In this document: piece after piece, positions 11,337 to 22,472 of the stretch
Layout of the letters: each line of letters opens with the position of its first letter
Numbering within the stretch: the first letter of the stretch is position 1
NCBI RefSeq assembly: GCF_003797835.1
Contig: NZ_RKMF01000011.1
Coordinates: 1 to 64,000 of the forward strand
Direction: 5' to 3'
Origin: Kocuria soli
GTDB lineage: Bacteria; Actinomycetota; Actinomycetes; Actinomycetales; Micrococcaceae
Length of the DNA: 64,000 bases
Notes under the pieces: generated by a model
Told to the model about the DNA's origin: nothing
The model's database searches: none
The model's input: only the letters and a program-made list of their open reading frames with translations
Made by a program: the position numbers and the translations under genes

Positions 11337-12914
11337 TCATCGGGAGTCTGTGTAGAGCGGCACGATCGTTTCGACGGTCGTGCCGCCTCCTTGTCTGTGC
11401 CCCCAGGTGATCGCGCCGTCGAGTTCACCCAGGACCAGGTTCCGCACGATCCTGGATCCGAGTCCGCGCGGCTTGAGCCGAGGTTCCGTCTTCTCGTCGG
11501 CGGCCCACCGGCCGACGGGGAAGTCCGCCGGCAGCCCGGCGCCGTCGTCGGAGACCGTGACCACGAGTTCTTCGGACGGTTCGGCTCCGGACTCAACTCC
11601 CCCGGTGCTCGGATCGGGCTCCGTGGATTCTGGACGACGCCGCTGTGCGGTCACCGTCACCATTCCGCCCCGCCCGCCGAGCCCGTGCTCCACGGCGTTG
11701 GTCACGACTTCGTTGAGCACCAGCGCCAGTGGGGTGACGATGCGTCCCGGGAGTTCCCCGAAACTGCCCTCAAGCACAGGTTCCACCGCACCTTCCGTGG
11801 CCGCCAGGTCCACGATCGTGCGCAGTTGCCGGGAGAAGTACGCGTCGAAGTCCACTGCCTCCTCGGACATCTGCGACAGGGCGTCGTGGACCATCGCGAC
11901 CGTGTCCACGCGCCCCGTGGCCTGCGCCAGACCCCGGCGGGCTTCCTCGCTCTCGGCGCGCCGGGTCTGCATGCGCAGCATGGCGGAAACCGTCTGCAGG
12001 CTGTTCTTGACCCGGTGGTGGGTCTCGCGGATGGTCGCGTCCTTGGAGTCCAGTTCCCGTTCCCGACGACGTAGCTCGGAGACGTCGCGGCAGAGCAAGA
12101 TCGCGCCGAGTCGGTCGTCGTCGAACTTGAGCGGGATGGAGCGGAACATGACGGCGGCCCGGCCCCGGCGCAGTTCCGCGTAGTTGGCCATGCGGCCGCG
12201 CAGCACACCCATGTGCACCTCGTCCACCTGCTGGCCCTTGGGCAGCACGGACGCCAGGACGTCCGTCAGGAATTCGCCCATGACCTTCGGGGACGACCCC
12301 AGGCGGTTGACCGCCGAGACGGCATTCGGAGACATGAAACTCACCCGGTCCCGGGCATCGAGGCGAATGACCCCGTCCCCCACGCGCGGCGCACCCCGCC
12401 CCGGGGCGGTCGGAAGCCCCGGAGTCGGCCAAGCCCCCACCCGAGCCATGCGCATCAGGTCCAGGGCACTGTCCCGGTAGAACAGGTCCATGCGGGACAA
12501 CCCGTCCTCGGGTCCGTCGGTGTGCAGGGAGAGGACCCCCAGCGTGTACGAGTCGCAGGTCACCGGCACGGCCATGACCTGGCGGTGCGTGACGTTGTCG
12601 CGCTTGACGGTCAGGGTCTCCCGTCCCCAGGCTTCGCGCAGGAACTCGGCCAGGTCGTCGTCGACCTCACGGTTGGGCTGATCGTCCACGTACATGGTCT
12701 GCGCTGTCGCGGGCCTGGTGTGCGACACGACGCGCATGGCCGTTCCCACGGCGGGTTGCGGCCGCGGCCCCGGCGTCAGGGCCACCGGCACCGTGATCAT
12801 GACATCGCCCATCCCGAGATCCGCCAGGATCTGGGATTCCGCCATCAACAGGTGAAGATGCTCGACGGCCCGGTCCGAGAGTTCGGGACGTTCACGGGCG
12901 ACCGACTGAGGCAC
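11337..12914 (-). CDS. pdtaS: Sensor histidine kinase PdtaS
   Basis: The 525-residue soluble kinase has an N-terminal GAF-like domain (about 20-150), a central PAS-like domain (about 165-280), a HisKA_2 phosphoacceptor segment ETHHRVKNSLQTVSAMLRM with the His in HHRVKN, and a C-terminal ATPase domain. The ATPase domain shows LVLNEVVTNAVEHGL (N box), VSDDGAGLP and GLGSRIVRNLV. It phosphorylates an ANTAR-type response regulator (PdtaR) that acts on RNA; that partner is not in the window. The GTG start at 12914 has AAGGGA upstream. Placement convergent with whiB1 agrees with the Rv3219-Rv3220c order in M. tuberculosis. Confidence 0.92.
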   Translation of the reverse strand: MPQSVARERPELSDRAVEHLHLLMAESQILADLGMGDVMITVPVALTPGPRPQPAVGTAMRVVSHTRPATAQTMYVDDQPNREVDDDLAEFLREAWGRETLTVKRDNVTHRQVMAVPVTCDSYTLGVLSLHTDGPEDGLSRMDLFYRDSALDLMRMARVGAWPTPGLPTAPGRGAPRVGDGVIRLDARDRVSFMSPNAVSAVNRLGSSPKVMGEFLTDVLASVLPKGQQVDEVHMGVLRGRMANYAELRRGRAAVMFRSIPLKFDDDRLGAILLCRDVSELRRRERELDSKDATIRETHHRVKNSLQTVSAMLRMQTRRAESEEARRGLAQATGRVDTVAMVHDALSQMSEEAVDFDAYFSRQLRTIVDLAATEGAVEPVLEGSFGELPGRIVTPLALVLNEVVTNAVEHGLGGRGGMVTVTAQRRRPESTEPDPSTGGVESGAEPSEELVVTVSDDGAGLPADFPVGRWAADEKTEPRLKPRGLGSRIVRNLVLGELDGAITWGHRQGGGTTVETIVPLYTDSR

Positions 12915-12979
12915 GGCGCGTCCCTTCCGGGTTGCTGACGGGCAGGGTCACCGGCGGCGCCGGGTCCGTTGGCAGGCTA

Positions 12980-14437
12980 TCACCGGCGGAGCCAGCCGCT
13001 CAGGCGTCGGCCGAACTTTGTTTCCGTCACAACTTCCTCCTCGGCATCCGCCACGTCCTGACCCGCCAAGCGTTCGCTGACATGCTGCGACAGGGACTCC
13101 AGCTCGCGCCGCAATGCCGAGTTCGGGGCAGCTTCGCACAGCACCGACCCGTCCAATGCGGCCTGGTCCACAGTTGCCGGGTCAAAGCTCAGGAACTCGC
13201 TGATCGGGGCCGGGGCACCGATGGCGGCCCACGCCTCCCGTACGGCGGCTCGAGGTGAACGCCCGGCCGCAGCCTTGCGGACCTTGTTGGCGACCACGAC
13301 GACGGATGCGGTCGTGGCCTCCATGAGTGACGGCAGGGACTTCGCCGCCCTGGGCAGCCCCAGGACATCGGCGTTCACGACGGCCAGTACCAGATCGGCT
13401 TCCTCCAATGCTGTGAGCGTTGCCGCGTTCCGCCGCGGCGCCTCGGAATCGAAACTCAGCTCCTCGTCCTCTTCGAGGCTGAACCCGATGTCCACGACGA
13501 TCACAGGCTGCTGCGCCGCGGCATCCTCCTCCCCCGGGGGCGTGACCTCACCGAAAGCTCGGCAGGCATGAAGGAGTCTGCGCACCGAACCCGAACGAAG
13601 TTCCGGCCACCGGTCGGGTCGGGTCAGCCCCGTCAGGACATCGATGTGGCTCCGACCGAGGTCGACCCGGACCGCCGCTCGATCGAGCGCCGCCGGATCC
13701 AGGCTGTTCCGATCCGCGGCTCGGCAAGCCAGGGAGACTCCGGCGGCCTCGTCCAACAACCCCAACAGACTGGCCACGGAGGGACCCCAGGTGTCCAGGT
13801 CGATCAGCGTGACCCGGTGACCTTGCGCCGCGAGTTCGGCGGACAGGTTGACGGCGACGGTGCTCCGCCCGGGCGAGCCGTGCGGCCCCCAGACGACGAC
13901 CACGCGGGACCGGGCCCCGTCGTCGATCCGCTTGCCGCCGTTCGAGAAGTGGTCATCCGTGGACAGGAGCAGCGATTCTCCGATGCCGATGTCGTCTCCG
14001 GGACCGAGGGCCCCCTCCGACTCCTGCGGGGCGCCCGCAGAAACGGCCACCGTCGGCTCCGCGGTCGGCGCCCCGGGTGCGGCCCCTCTGAGCCGCGTGA
14101 TTCGCTGCGATTCATCGCTCAGGATCTCGGCGGCTTCACGGGCATCGGTGTCGACCGGGACGAAGACAGCCCCGGCGGCGACCATGCGGTCGTCGTCGAA
14201 GCCTTCGACGACCGCTACCACGACGCCCGCCGCCAGAAGGGTGTCCATGGCTTCGGGCACGAACTCCTCGGCACCCTCCGCGACGAGGACCGCCCGCGCG
14301 AGACCGGAGCGGGTCACGGACAGAACCTCCGCCAGATCGGCCGATCGCCGGACAAGCGTCACGGGTCCGTGCAAACGGTCGATCTCCTGCCCCAGGAGAT
14401 CCGCCGTCGCGCCGACGCTCGTCAGCGGGACGCTCAC
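12980..14437 (-). CDS. CpaE/MinD-like ATPase (septum-site/pilus-type P-loop protein)
   Basis: The 485-residue protein has an N-terminal receiver-like region (about 1-130) and a C-terminal ParA/MinD-type ATPase. The deviant Walker A is in VVWGPHGSPGRSTVAVNLSA, where the usual GK(G/T)GKT lysines are replaced by GSPGRST, followed by LIDLDTWGPSVASLLGL. The family includes CpaE of Tad pili and the actinobacterial septum-site protein Rv3660c. The GTG start overlaps the stop of the upstream CpaB-like gene by four bases. No other tad/cpa genes are present nearby. With Arg in place of the P-loop Lys, ATP hydrolysis may be weak; a second ATPase-like motif was not seen. Confidence 0.75.
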   Translation of the reverse strand: MSVPLTSVGATADLLGQEIDRLHGPVTLVRRSADLAEVLSVTRSGLARAVLVAEGAEEFVPEAMDTLLAAGVVVAVVEGFDDDRMVAAGAVFVPVDTDAREAAEILSDESQRITRLRGAAPGAPTAEPTVAVSAGAPQESEGALGPGDDIGIGESLLLSTDDHFSNGGKRIDDGARSRVVVVWGPHGSPGRSTVAVNLSAELAAQGHRVTLIDLDTWGPSVASLLGLLDEAAGVSLACRAADRNSLDPAALDRAAVRVDLGRSHIDVLTGLTRPDRWPELRSGSVRRLLHACRAFGEVTPPGEEDAAAQQPVIVVDIGFSLEEDEELSFDSEAPRRNAATLTALEEADLVLAVVNADVLGLPRAAKSLPSLMEATTASVVVVANKVRKAAAGRSPRAAVREAWAAIGAPAPISEFLSFDPATVDQAALDGSVLCEAAPNSALRRELESLSQHVSERLAGQDVADAEEEVVTETKFGRRLSGWLRR

Positions 14438-15120
14438 CGGCCACCGCCGATGTGGGGAACCAGTGTGATCCGGGATTCACTGGCCAGGGCGTCGACGACG
14501 TCGGAGACGTCGCCCTCCTCGACCAGCACCTGCGCCGTCAGTTGTTGCCCAGCACCCAGGGTTCCGGTGGCCTCGTCGACGGAGGCCAGCTCCGCCCCCT
14601 CGAGTACCTGTTCTGCTTCACCCCAGCCTCGCCCGGTGTTCTCACGTTCGGAGACCCAGAGGTCCACGGTGTCACCGGCACCCGTGCCGCTGGGCAGCGC
14701 AGCCGTGAGCGGTATGCCCATGGGGCGACGGTCCAGGTCCTCGGCCGCTCCCAACGCGGCGCTGGGTACCAGCTGGCCACTGGGCACACTGGCAAGGACC
14801 ACGGTCCCCTCTTCCAACGCGTCAACGTCCTGGAGGTAGGACCCTTCCACACCCTCCAACCGGACGTCGACCGTCCTGAAGTCGTCAGCCGTCACCTTCG
14901 TCCCGACTTCCAGGTCGCGCGTGGCCACGACATGCGGTTGGGTGACGCTCGTGAGGGCCAACGTGGCCGTGGTGCCGGCGACCGAGGCGAGGACGAGCCC
15001 CAACCCGATCAGCAGACGCGGTTCCTTCCAGCCCGGTTTGCGGAACCTGCCGGACGAGGAAGGCTCCCCGGCGTGCGCAGCCGCGGAGACCCCGGTTCGG
15101 CTGTTCGATCCACTGGGCAC
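14434..15120 (-). CDS. SAF-domain protein (CpaB/RcpC-like)
   Basis: This 228-residue protein has a positively charged head of about 30 residues, one membrane span (LLIGLGLVLASVAGTTATLA) and an external SAF domain beginning VVATRDLEVGTKVTADDFR. The layout matches CpaB/RcpC, an outer or periplasmic part of Tad-type pilus machines; stand-alone versions are common in Actinobacteria. It is cotranscribed with the CpaE-like ATPase gene through a four-base overlap. Lack of the remaining pilus genes means a pilus role is not supported here; a surface or septal role with the ATPase is equally possible. Confidence 0.75.
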   Translation of the reverse strand: MPSGSNSRTGVSAAAHAGEPSSSGRFRKPGWKEPRLLIGLGLVLASVAGTTATLALTSVTQPHVVATRDLEVGTKVTADDFRTVDVRLEGVEGSYLQDVDALEEGTVVLASVPSGQLVPSAALGAAEDLDRRPMGIPLTAALPSGTGAGDTVDLWVSERENTGRGWGEAEQVLEGAELASVDEATGTLGAGQQLTAQVLVEEGDVSDVVDALASESRITLVPHIGGGR

Positions 15121-15378
15121 AACGCTCTCCTCACGTAGCGAGCCACCAGCTGTCCGATGGCCCGTGCACGGACACTCGCGTGGTCATCCTGGCCCACGTC
15201 AACAGTTCTTCGGAACACCGTCGGTCAATCTGTGGACGCAGCCGACGCAACAATCCGCAGAAGGACGCGTTTGCATGTGATCCTGTGGACAACCAAGGAC
15301 GAGGACCCGTCGGTGGCACACTGGTGACCAACCATTCGCAGCAGGCCCAGTACGTCCGCCGGCCCAGAAGGAGAAGTC

Positions 15379-15597
15379 GTGGCAAACGCCCAGTTCTACA
15401 CCCTGGCGGACGTGGCGGAGATTCTCAGCGCCTCCCCCGCTCAGGTGCGAGCCATGGTGCGCTCCGGCGAGTTGCCCGCCATCCAGATCGGTGGCCGCGG
15501 CCAGTGGCGCATCCAGATCAGCGTCTTCGAGGAATGGGTGCAGCAGAAGCACCAGGAGACCGCGAAAGCGATCCACTCGGGCGTCTCGCTCGACTGA
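15379..15597 (+). CDS. Excisionase/MerR-type helix-turn-helix protein
   Basis: A 72-residue protein that is almost entirely a winged HTH of the excisionase/BldC type: YTLADVAEILSASPAQVRAM then VRSGELPAIQIGGRGQWRI. There is a short helical tail QQKHQETAKAIHSGVSLD. Despite the family name, such proteins in Actinobacteria are mostly transcription factors. GTG start, with AAGGAG five bases upstream. It is divergent from the CpaB/CpaE-like pair, the likely candidates for its control, although that is only from position. The 258-base gap upstream would hold promoters for both directions. Confidence 0.8.
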   Translation: MANAQFYTLADVAEILSASPAQVRAMVRSGELPAIQIGGRGQWRIQISVFEEWVQQKHQETAKAIHSGVSLD

Positions 15598-15678
15598 TCA
15601 CCCGCCGGCCAGGACGGCAGGTGATCTCACTTTCGGCGACCGGCGCCCTGCCGGGGGGCCCGTGGCCTGACACATCAC

Positions 15679-16251
15679 TCAGACCGAGTCGGGCCCGTCC
15701 CCCACGTTCTGTGCCACCACGCACGCGACCGCCCCGTAGGGCACCGTTCGAATCGAACGTACGGAGCGCCGTCGTCGATATTCATCCGACGGGTGAAGGG
15801 CCAGGTCCAGGTGGTCACGCCCCGCACGGTCGATGGTTCCCTCCAGAACAACCGAAGGCCCGGACGTCAGGTGCAGTTGCACGGCTGCGCGTGCCGTTGC
15901 CAGGGCGCGCATGGCGTGTGGCAACCCGAGACGACGCCGATGCTCCGGTGACTGCCGACGCACACCCAAACCTTCGATCCAGTCGACGGCCGCGAGCGGA
16001 ACGAGCGTTTCATGGCCCTGCTCCTCAAGCACCACCCACCCCGCGCCGGCGGAGGCCACGAACCCGTCCAGGCCCCGACCACCGCGCAGGGAGATCCGGG
16101 CAGGAGATCCCAGGTGCGCACCGAAACGATCCTCCAACAGCGCCTCGGCGGTCTCCGCGCGGGTGAGTTCGGCAGCCTCCATCTCCACACCGCGGTATCG
16201 CTCCGCGGCCAGCTGCGCCTCCATGTCGGCGAACAAGTCGTCCCAACGCAT
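15679..16251 (-). CDS. Conserved hypothetical protein of Actinobacteria
   Basis: From the ATG at 16251 (AGGGGA upstream) the protein has 190 residues. The N-terminal part is helical and acidic (DDLFADMEAQLAAERYRG, then AELTRAETAEALLEDRFG); the rest is rich in beta strands with Gly turns (LRGGRGLDGFVASAGAGWVV, HETLVPLAAVDWIEGLGV). The shape recalls small beta-barrel proteins, but I cannot name a family. It converges on the HTH gene and diverges from the LysM gene. A longer frame starting at 16287 adds 12 unlikely residues. Confidence 0.65.
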   Translation of the reverse strand: MRWDDLFADMEAQLAAERYRGVEMEAAELTRAETAEALLEDRFGAHLGSPARISLRGGRGLDGFVASAGAGWVVLEEQGHETLVPLAAVDWIEGLGVRRQSPEHRRRLGLPHAMRALATARAAVQLHLTSGPSVVLEGTIDRAGRDHLDLALHPSDEYRRRRSVRSIRTVPYGAVACVVAQNVGDGPDSV

Positions 16252-16374
16252 CGCTTCCCCTGTTCTGCCCCACACCCGGAATCTCAAGTGGCCTCCGTCA
16301 CTTTACGCCACACAACAAGAAGTCACCCCTCGGCTATTGACTGAGATCGAACGTGCGCTCATGCTCTTGAACAA

Positions 16375-16403
16375 CATCAAATGCAATCAATCACCATCAA
16401 ATG
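16375..16403. promoter_or_regulatory. Tandem CATCAAATG repeat in an AT-rich intergenic patch
   Basis: CATCAAATG occurs at 16375-16383 and again at 16395-16403, exactly 20 bases apart, or about two helical turns. The surrounding stretch (about 16295-16425) is visibly poorer in G and C than the rest of the window. A TTGACT at 16337-16342 might be a -35 element, but no good -10 follows at the right distance. The patch is upstream of both the LysM gene and the divergent hypothetical gene, so it may hold operator sites. No riboswitch fold was recognised. Confidence 0.35.
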
Positions 16404-16468
16404 ACACTTGGTTGCCGTGACGTCATCCGACGCACGGACCGCTCATACGACGAGAGTTGAGGTGCACG

Positions 16469-17104
16469 GTGACTCCGCGATCAGCACATCGCTTCACACC
16501 ACCGCCGCCACCAGTCGGCGACGACGGGCGTGACTCGCACGAGTCTCCGCTGGACCTGTACTCCCCCGGTACTCCCGTGATCCTGGGCCTGGCCGCCCTG
16601 GGCCTGAACTCCGTACTCGCGGGCACGGCGGCTTACGCCGAACAGCCCGTGGTGACCGCGGTCGATGACCCCGCGCACGAGCAGCGCGACACAGGAGTGC
16701 CCGAGGAGTCATCGACCGCCATGCCGTCCCCGTTCTGGAGCAGCCAGGAACCCGCCGGGGGCGGACAGACCGGGCACACGGGCGACGACCGCCCCGATGC
16801 AACCGCCGATTCCCCCACCGCCCCACCGGCCCCGTCCAGGGGAGACACGTTCCCGTCCCGCCCCACCCAGGACACCCACGCCGGTGCCGACAGGGTGGTC
16901 GAAGGCACGGTCACGGTTCGCGGCGGAGAGTCCTTGTGGTCCATCACCGCTGATCTGCTGGGGCCGGAGGCTGACGCGGCCCAGATCGCAGCCACCTGGC
17001 CCGAATTGTGGAAAGCCAACGCCGCCCAGGTCCCGGATCCCGACCTGCTTCAGGCCGGAACGGTGCTGACGGTTCCTGACTCCTTGCATCCGTCCGGGGC
17101 CTGA
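16469..17104 (+). CDS. LysM-domain surface protein
   Basis: The 211-residue protein has a polar head, a hydrophobic segment (VILGLAALGLNSVLAGTAAY, near residues 33-52) that should serve as signal or anchor, and a long Pro/Asp/Thr-rich linker. A C-terminal LysM domain begins VTVRGGESLWSITADLLG and ends LQAGTVLTVPDS. LysM binds the glycan of peptidoglycan. Start at GTG 16469, since GAGG lies six bases upstream; TTG at 16457 is possible. No catalytic domain is attached. It lies upstream of the Rv3235-family gene on the same strand, a pairing also seen in other Actinobacteria. Confidence 0.8.
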   Translation: MTPRSAHRFTPPPPPVGDDGRDSHESPLDLYSPGTPVILGLAALGLNSVLAGTAAYAEQPVVTAVDDPAHEQRDTGVPEESSTAMPSPFWSSQEPAGGGQTGHTGDDRPDATADSPTAPPAPSRGDTFPSRPTQDTHAGADRVVEGTVTVRGGESLWSITADLLGPEADAAQIAATWPELWKANAAQVPDPDLLQAGTVLTVPDSLHPSGA

Positions 17105-17230
17105 GAGCCGCAACCGTTCATCACCGTCCGTCCACCCGCCACCGAGTACTTCGACAACGCCGACCGATCAGTTCGAAACCCCGAAAACTCCCAGTACCCC
17201 GAATGTTCCGATGACTCCGAGGAGCCCGAC

Positions 17231-17683
17231 ATGTCCATCATCGCTCGCAGTGAAGCAGCAGGCACCCAGCAGCACGGGTACGTCTGGCGGGGACGACAGC
17301 AGGCAGCGACCACCTTCGCACCGGGGACGGAACGCGAACGAGTCACCGCTCTGACCCGAGCAGTGGCGGTCGCCGCGCTGGAAGTCATGGCCGGTACCCG
17401 GCCCGCCGCCCAGCTGCTGCGCTGGACCACACCGGAAATCGTGGACAAACTCCGCCGACGCTCTGGTGTACTGCAGCAGCGCCGTCTGCTGGAGCCGCCG
17501 CAGGCTCCGGTCCACGCAACGCACCGGCACTCCGAGGTCCTGCGGCAGCGCGTGTGCCACGTGACTGAGGGTGTCTACGAGGTCGCCCTGGTGATTCGCG
17601 ACGACGCCCGGACCCGCGCCCTGGTCATCCGGGCCGAACGGCCCGAACTCGCATGGCGTGTCACCGTCCTGGAGATCGGCTGA
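17231..17683 (+). CDS. Rv3235-family protein (DUF6459-like)
   Basis: This 150-residue protein resembles the Rv3235 family, which lies close to secA in many Actinobacteria. Typical blocks are ALTRAVAVAALEVMAGTRPA, followed by AQLLRWTTPEIVDKL, and near the C-terminus VYEVALVIRDDARTRALVIR then WRVTVLEIG. No signal sequence, membrane span or catalytic motif is visible. The role is unknown; association with SecA is known only as gene order. Its stop lies three bases from the stop of secA on the other strand, so the two converge without room for a terminator. Confidence 0.8.
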   Translation: MSIIARSEAAGTQQHGYVWRGRQQAATTFAPGTERERVTALTRAVAVAALEVMAGTRPAAQLLRWTTPEIVDKLRRRSGVLQQRRLLEPPQAPVHATHRHSEVLRQRVCHVTEGVYEVALVIRDDARTRALVIRAERPELAWRVTVLEIG

Positions 17684-17686
17684 GCC

Positions 17687-20494
<2,808 letters not shown>

Positions 20495-20651
20495 GTGCTC
20501 ACGCTCCTTGTACGTCGTGGGGATATGTCCGCGGGGATCGCTACGTCGGGGGATCTCTACGGCGTGGGGCGACACGTCGCCGCGTCCCGACCCATACTCC
20601 CGTGGTGGCGGGGGCATGACAATCCGCCCCAGTGTACGCCAGTGGACATGA

Positions 20652-20687
20652 CGACGGTGCGGGGTGATCTCTCGCCCCGCACCGTCG
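20652..20687 (-). terminator. Hairpin after hpf
   Basis: Perfect 13-base arms (20652-20664 and 20675-20687) with a 10-base loop lie just past the hpf stop. No clear T-run follows on the minus strand, so it is a GC-rich stem that might slow or end transcription between hpf and secA. Confidence 0.6.
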
Positions 20688-20701
20688 AAATCAGGTGTTG
20701 A

Positions 20702-21382
20702 CTAGCCCGCCTGGTAGGCCCGGGCGGGTTCCGACTCCGTGTCGGTGGCCTCCGAGCTGAGACTAATTACACCGTATTCCCAGCCCTTCCGGCGATATGC
20801 GACCGACGGCTCACCGGTTTCCGCGTCAACGAACAGGTAGAAGTCGTGACCGACCAGTTCCATGCGATCCACGGCCTGGTCCACGGTCATGCGTTCCTCA
20901 GGGAACCGCTTGCGCCGGATCTCCACGGGCGGAACGTCGTCTTCCAGGCCGTACTCCGTGTCGAAGGCCTCGACCTCGGCAGCCGCGAGTTCCTGCTCGG
21001 AGGCATAGACCGGGCCATCGGTCGGTGCCACGGGCAGCGGACCAGTGGCCTCGAACACGGCGGTGGGACGATGGTGGCCGCGGTGCACCTTACGACGATC
21101 GCGGGCGCGGCGCAGCTGCTCGATCAGCTTGGCGTAGGCCTCGTCGAACACTGCGAACTTGTCATCACCCCGGGCCTCTGCACGGAGGACGGGGCCTCGC
21201 CCGATAACCGTGGCTTCGACCCGCATACCGTCACGACCGGGAGTGGGGTTCTCCTTGACGACCTTCACTTCGATCCGTTGGACCTTGTCACCCAGTTCTT
21301 CGAATTTCACGACCTTTTCGGCCACGTACTCCTTGAACCGTTCCGGAACGCTGACGTTGCGCCCCTGGATGATGAGCTCCAT
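20702..21382 (-). CDS. hpf: Long-form ribosome hibernation promoting factor
   Basis: The 226-residue protein binds the 30S subunit and joins two ribosomes into inactive 100S dimers in slow growth. The N-terminal S30AE domain (about 1-105: MELIIQGRNVSVPERFKEYV, FDEAYAKLIEQLRRARDRRK) is followed by a linker and the C-terminal dimerisation domain (about 165-220: IRRKRFPEERMTVDQAVDRM, ELVGHDFYLFVDAETGEPSV). This two-domain layout marks the long form. The ATG has GGAGG five bases upstream. It sits between comF and secA, the order seen in mycobacteria. Confidence 0.95.
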   Translation of the reverse strand: MELIIQGRNVSVPERFKEYVAEKVVKFEELGDKVQRIEVKVVKENPTPGRDGMRVEATVIGRGPVLRAEARGDDKFAVFDEAYAKLIEQLRRARDRRKVHRGHHRPTAVFEATGPLPVAPTDGPVYASEQELAAAEVEAFDTEYGLEDDVPPVEIRRKRFPEERMTVDQAVDRMELVGHDFYLFVDAETGEPSVAYRRKGWEYGVISLSSEATDTESEPARAYQAG

Positions 21383-21491
21383 GGTGTCCTCCAGTCTCGC
21401 TGGTCACTGTGGAGACCGGCGATGCAACCTCCACCCCGGGGACCAATCCCGGTACCTCTCACGTTACCCCGCTCACACTTTGAATTCACCT

Positions 21492-22382
21492 TCACAGGCC
21501 TTCGTGGCCGACCCCGTGCGGCATGTTCCCTGTCGGCGTATGGGCCGCTGCCAGAACGACCGCGCCGAGGACCTCCGCCCCCGCGTCACGCAGGGTCCGA
21601 CAGGCTCTGGACAACGTGGCCCCGGTGGTCACGACGTCGTCGATCAGGACCACCGCACCCGGCTGTGCCCGTCGGCCGGAGGGAAGACGACGTCCCGTTG
21701 CCACGCGGAAGTTCTGAGCACCCGAGCGCACCCGCGCGTCGGCAGAACGTGCTTTCTGCGCCCCTGCCTCCGCACGCGGACCAAGGTGCAGCCGCTGGGC
21801 CAGTTCGCGGATCGCACCGTCCGGGTCCCGGCTACGGTGCACCAACCAGGGTGTGACCGACGTCCCCGGCGGGAGGTTGACGCCCGGGCGCCCTGCCGAG
21901 AGCAGCTCGCCGACCGGATCGAACCACCGGCGACGGAGGGCCCGGGCGGAGGTGGGGATCGGCACCAGGTCCACCCGCCGTGGCCCCGCGGTGTCGTCGA
22001 CCGGCCCCGGAGTTCCGAGGGCGGCGCGCACGGCTCGCAGCAGCACCGGCCCCAGTTCGGGAAGAAGGTCCGTGCGCCCGGCCTGCTTCATGGCCAGAAG
22101 ACACGTAGCCAGTTCGTGTTCGTAGGTGCCCGCCGCGACGATGGGGAGTCCGTCGGCATGGCGGGCGTAGTGCTCGACACGTGCCGGATGGGCGGTGCTG
22201 CGATGGAGCAGGCGCCGACACGAGCGGCACAGCGCCGCTCCGGGCTCTCGGCACACGACGCACTCAACGGGCAGCACCGGTTCCAGACCGGTTGCGATCA
22301 CCCCGGTCACAGCGGTGGCGACGCGATCCCATGCCTGTCCGTGGACACTCACGAGAGCAGCCTGCACCGCGGTTCCCACCAC
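21492..22382 (-). CDS. comF: ComF-family phosphoribosyltransferase-like protein
   Basis: The 296-residue protein has a four-Cys zinc-binding head, ECVVCREPGAALCRSCRRLL (about residues 40-60), and a C-terminal phosphoribosyltransferase fold with the PRPP loop VVLIDDVVTTGATLSRACRT (about 247-266). ComF proteins assist DNA uptake in competent bacteria, but in Actinobacteria their role is undefined and no competence pilus is present here. It follows lpqB by 90 bases in the mtrA-mtrB-lpqB direction. Two GTG codons at 22382 and 22379 are both possible starts. Confidence 0.88.
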   Translation of the reverse strand: MVGTAVQAALVSVHGQAWDRVATAVTGVIATGLEPVLPVECVVCREPGAALCRSCRRLLHRSTAHPARVEHYARHADGLPIVAAGTYEHELATCLLAMKQAGRTDLLPELGPVLLRAVRAALGTPGPVDDTAGPRRVDLVPIPTSARALRRRWFDPVGELLSAGRPGVNLPPGTSVTPWLVHRSRDPDGAIRELAQRLHLGPRAEAGAQKARSADARVRSGAQNFRVATGRRLPSGRRAQPGAVVLIDDVVTTGATLSRACRTLRDAGAEVLGAVVLAAAHTPTGNMPHGVGHEGL

Positions 22383-22472
22383 GGACCGACTCAGTTCACG
22401 ACGGGTGTCGGCCCACTCAAGCGTGCCCGTCAGCGCGAGGACTGTGGAGCCCCATTCGCTCCGGGGTTGACG

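Noticed and set aside
12980-15120. A Tad/Flp pilus locus
   Set aside because: Only CpaE-like and CpaB-like genes are present; there is no pilin, CpaF or secretin gene in the window.
16252-16468. A c-di-AMP (ydaO-type) riboswitch before the LysM gene
   Set aside because: Such riboswitches often precede cell-wall LysM genes, but the conserved GC-rich helices and the AAACCCGG-type core are absent here.
21492-22382. A competence locus based on comF
   Set aside because: No comEA, comEC or pilus genes are nearby, and the gene sits in the conserved hpf-comF-lpqB order.
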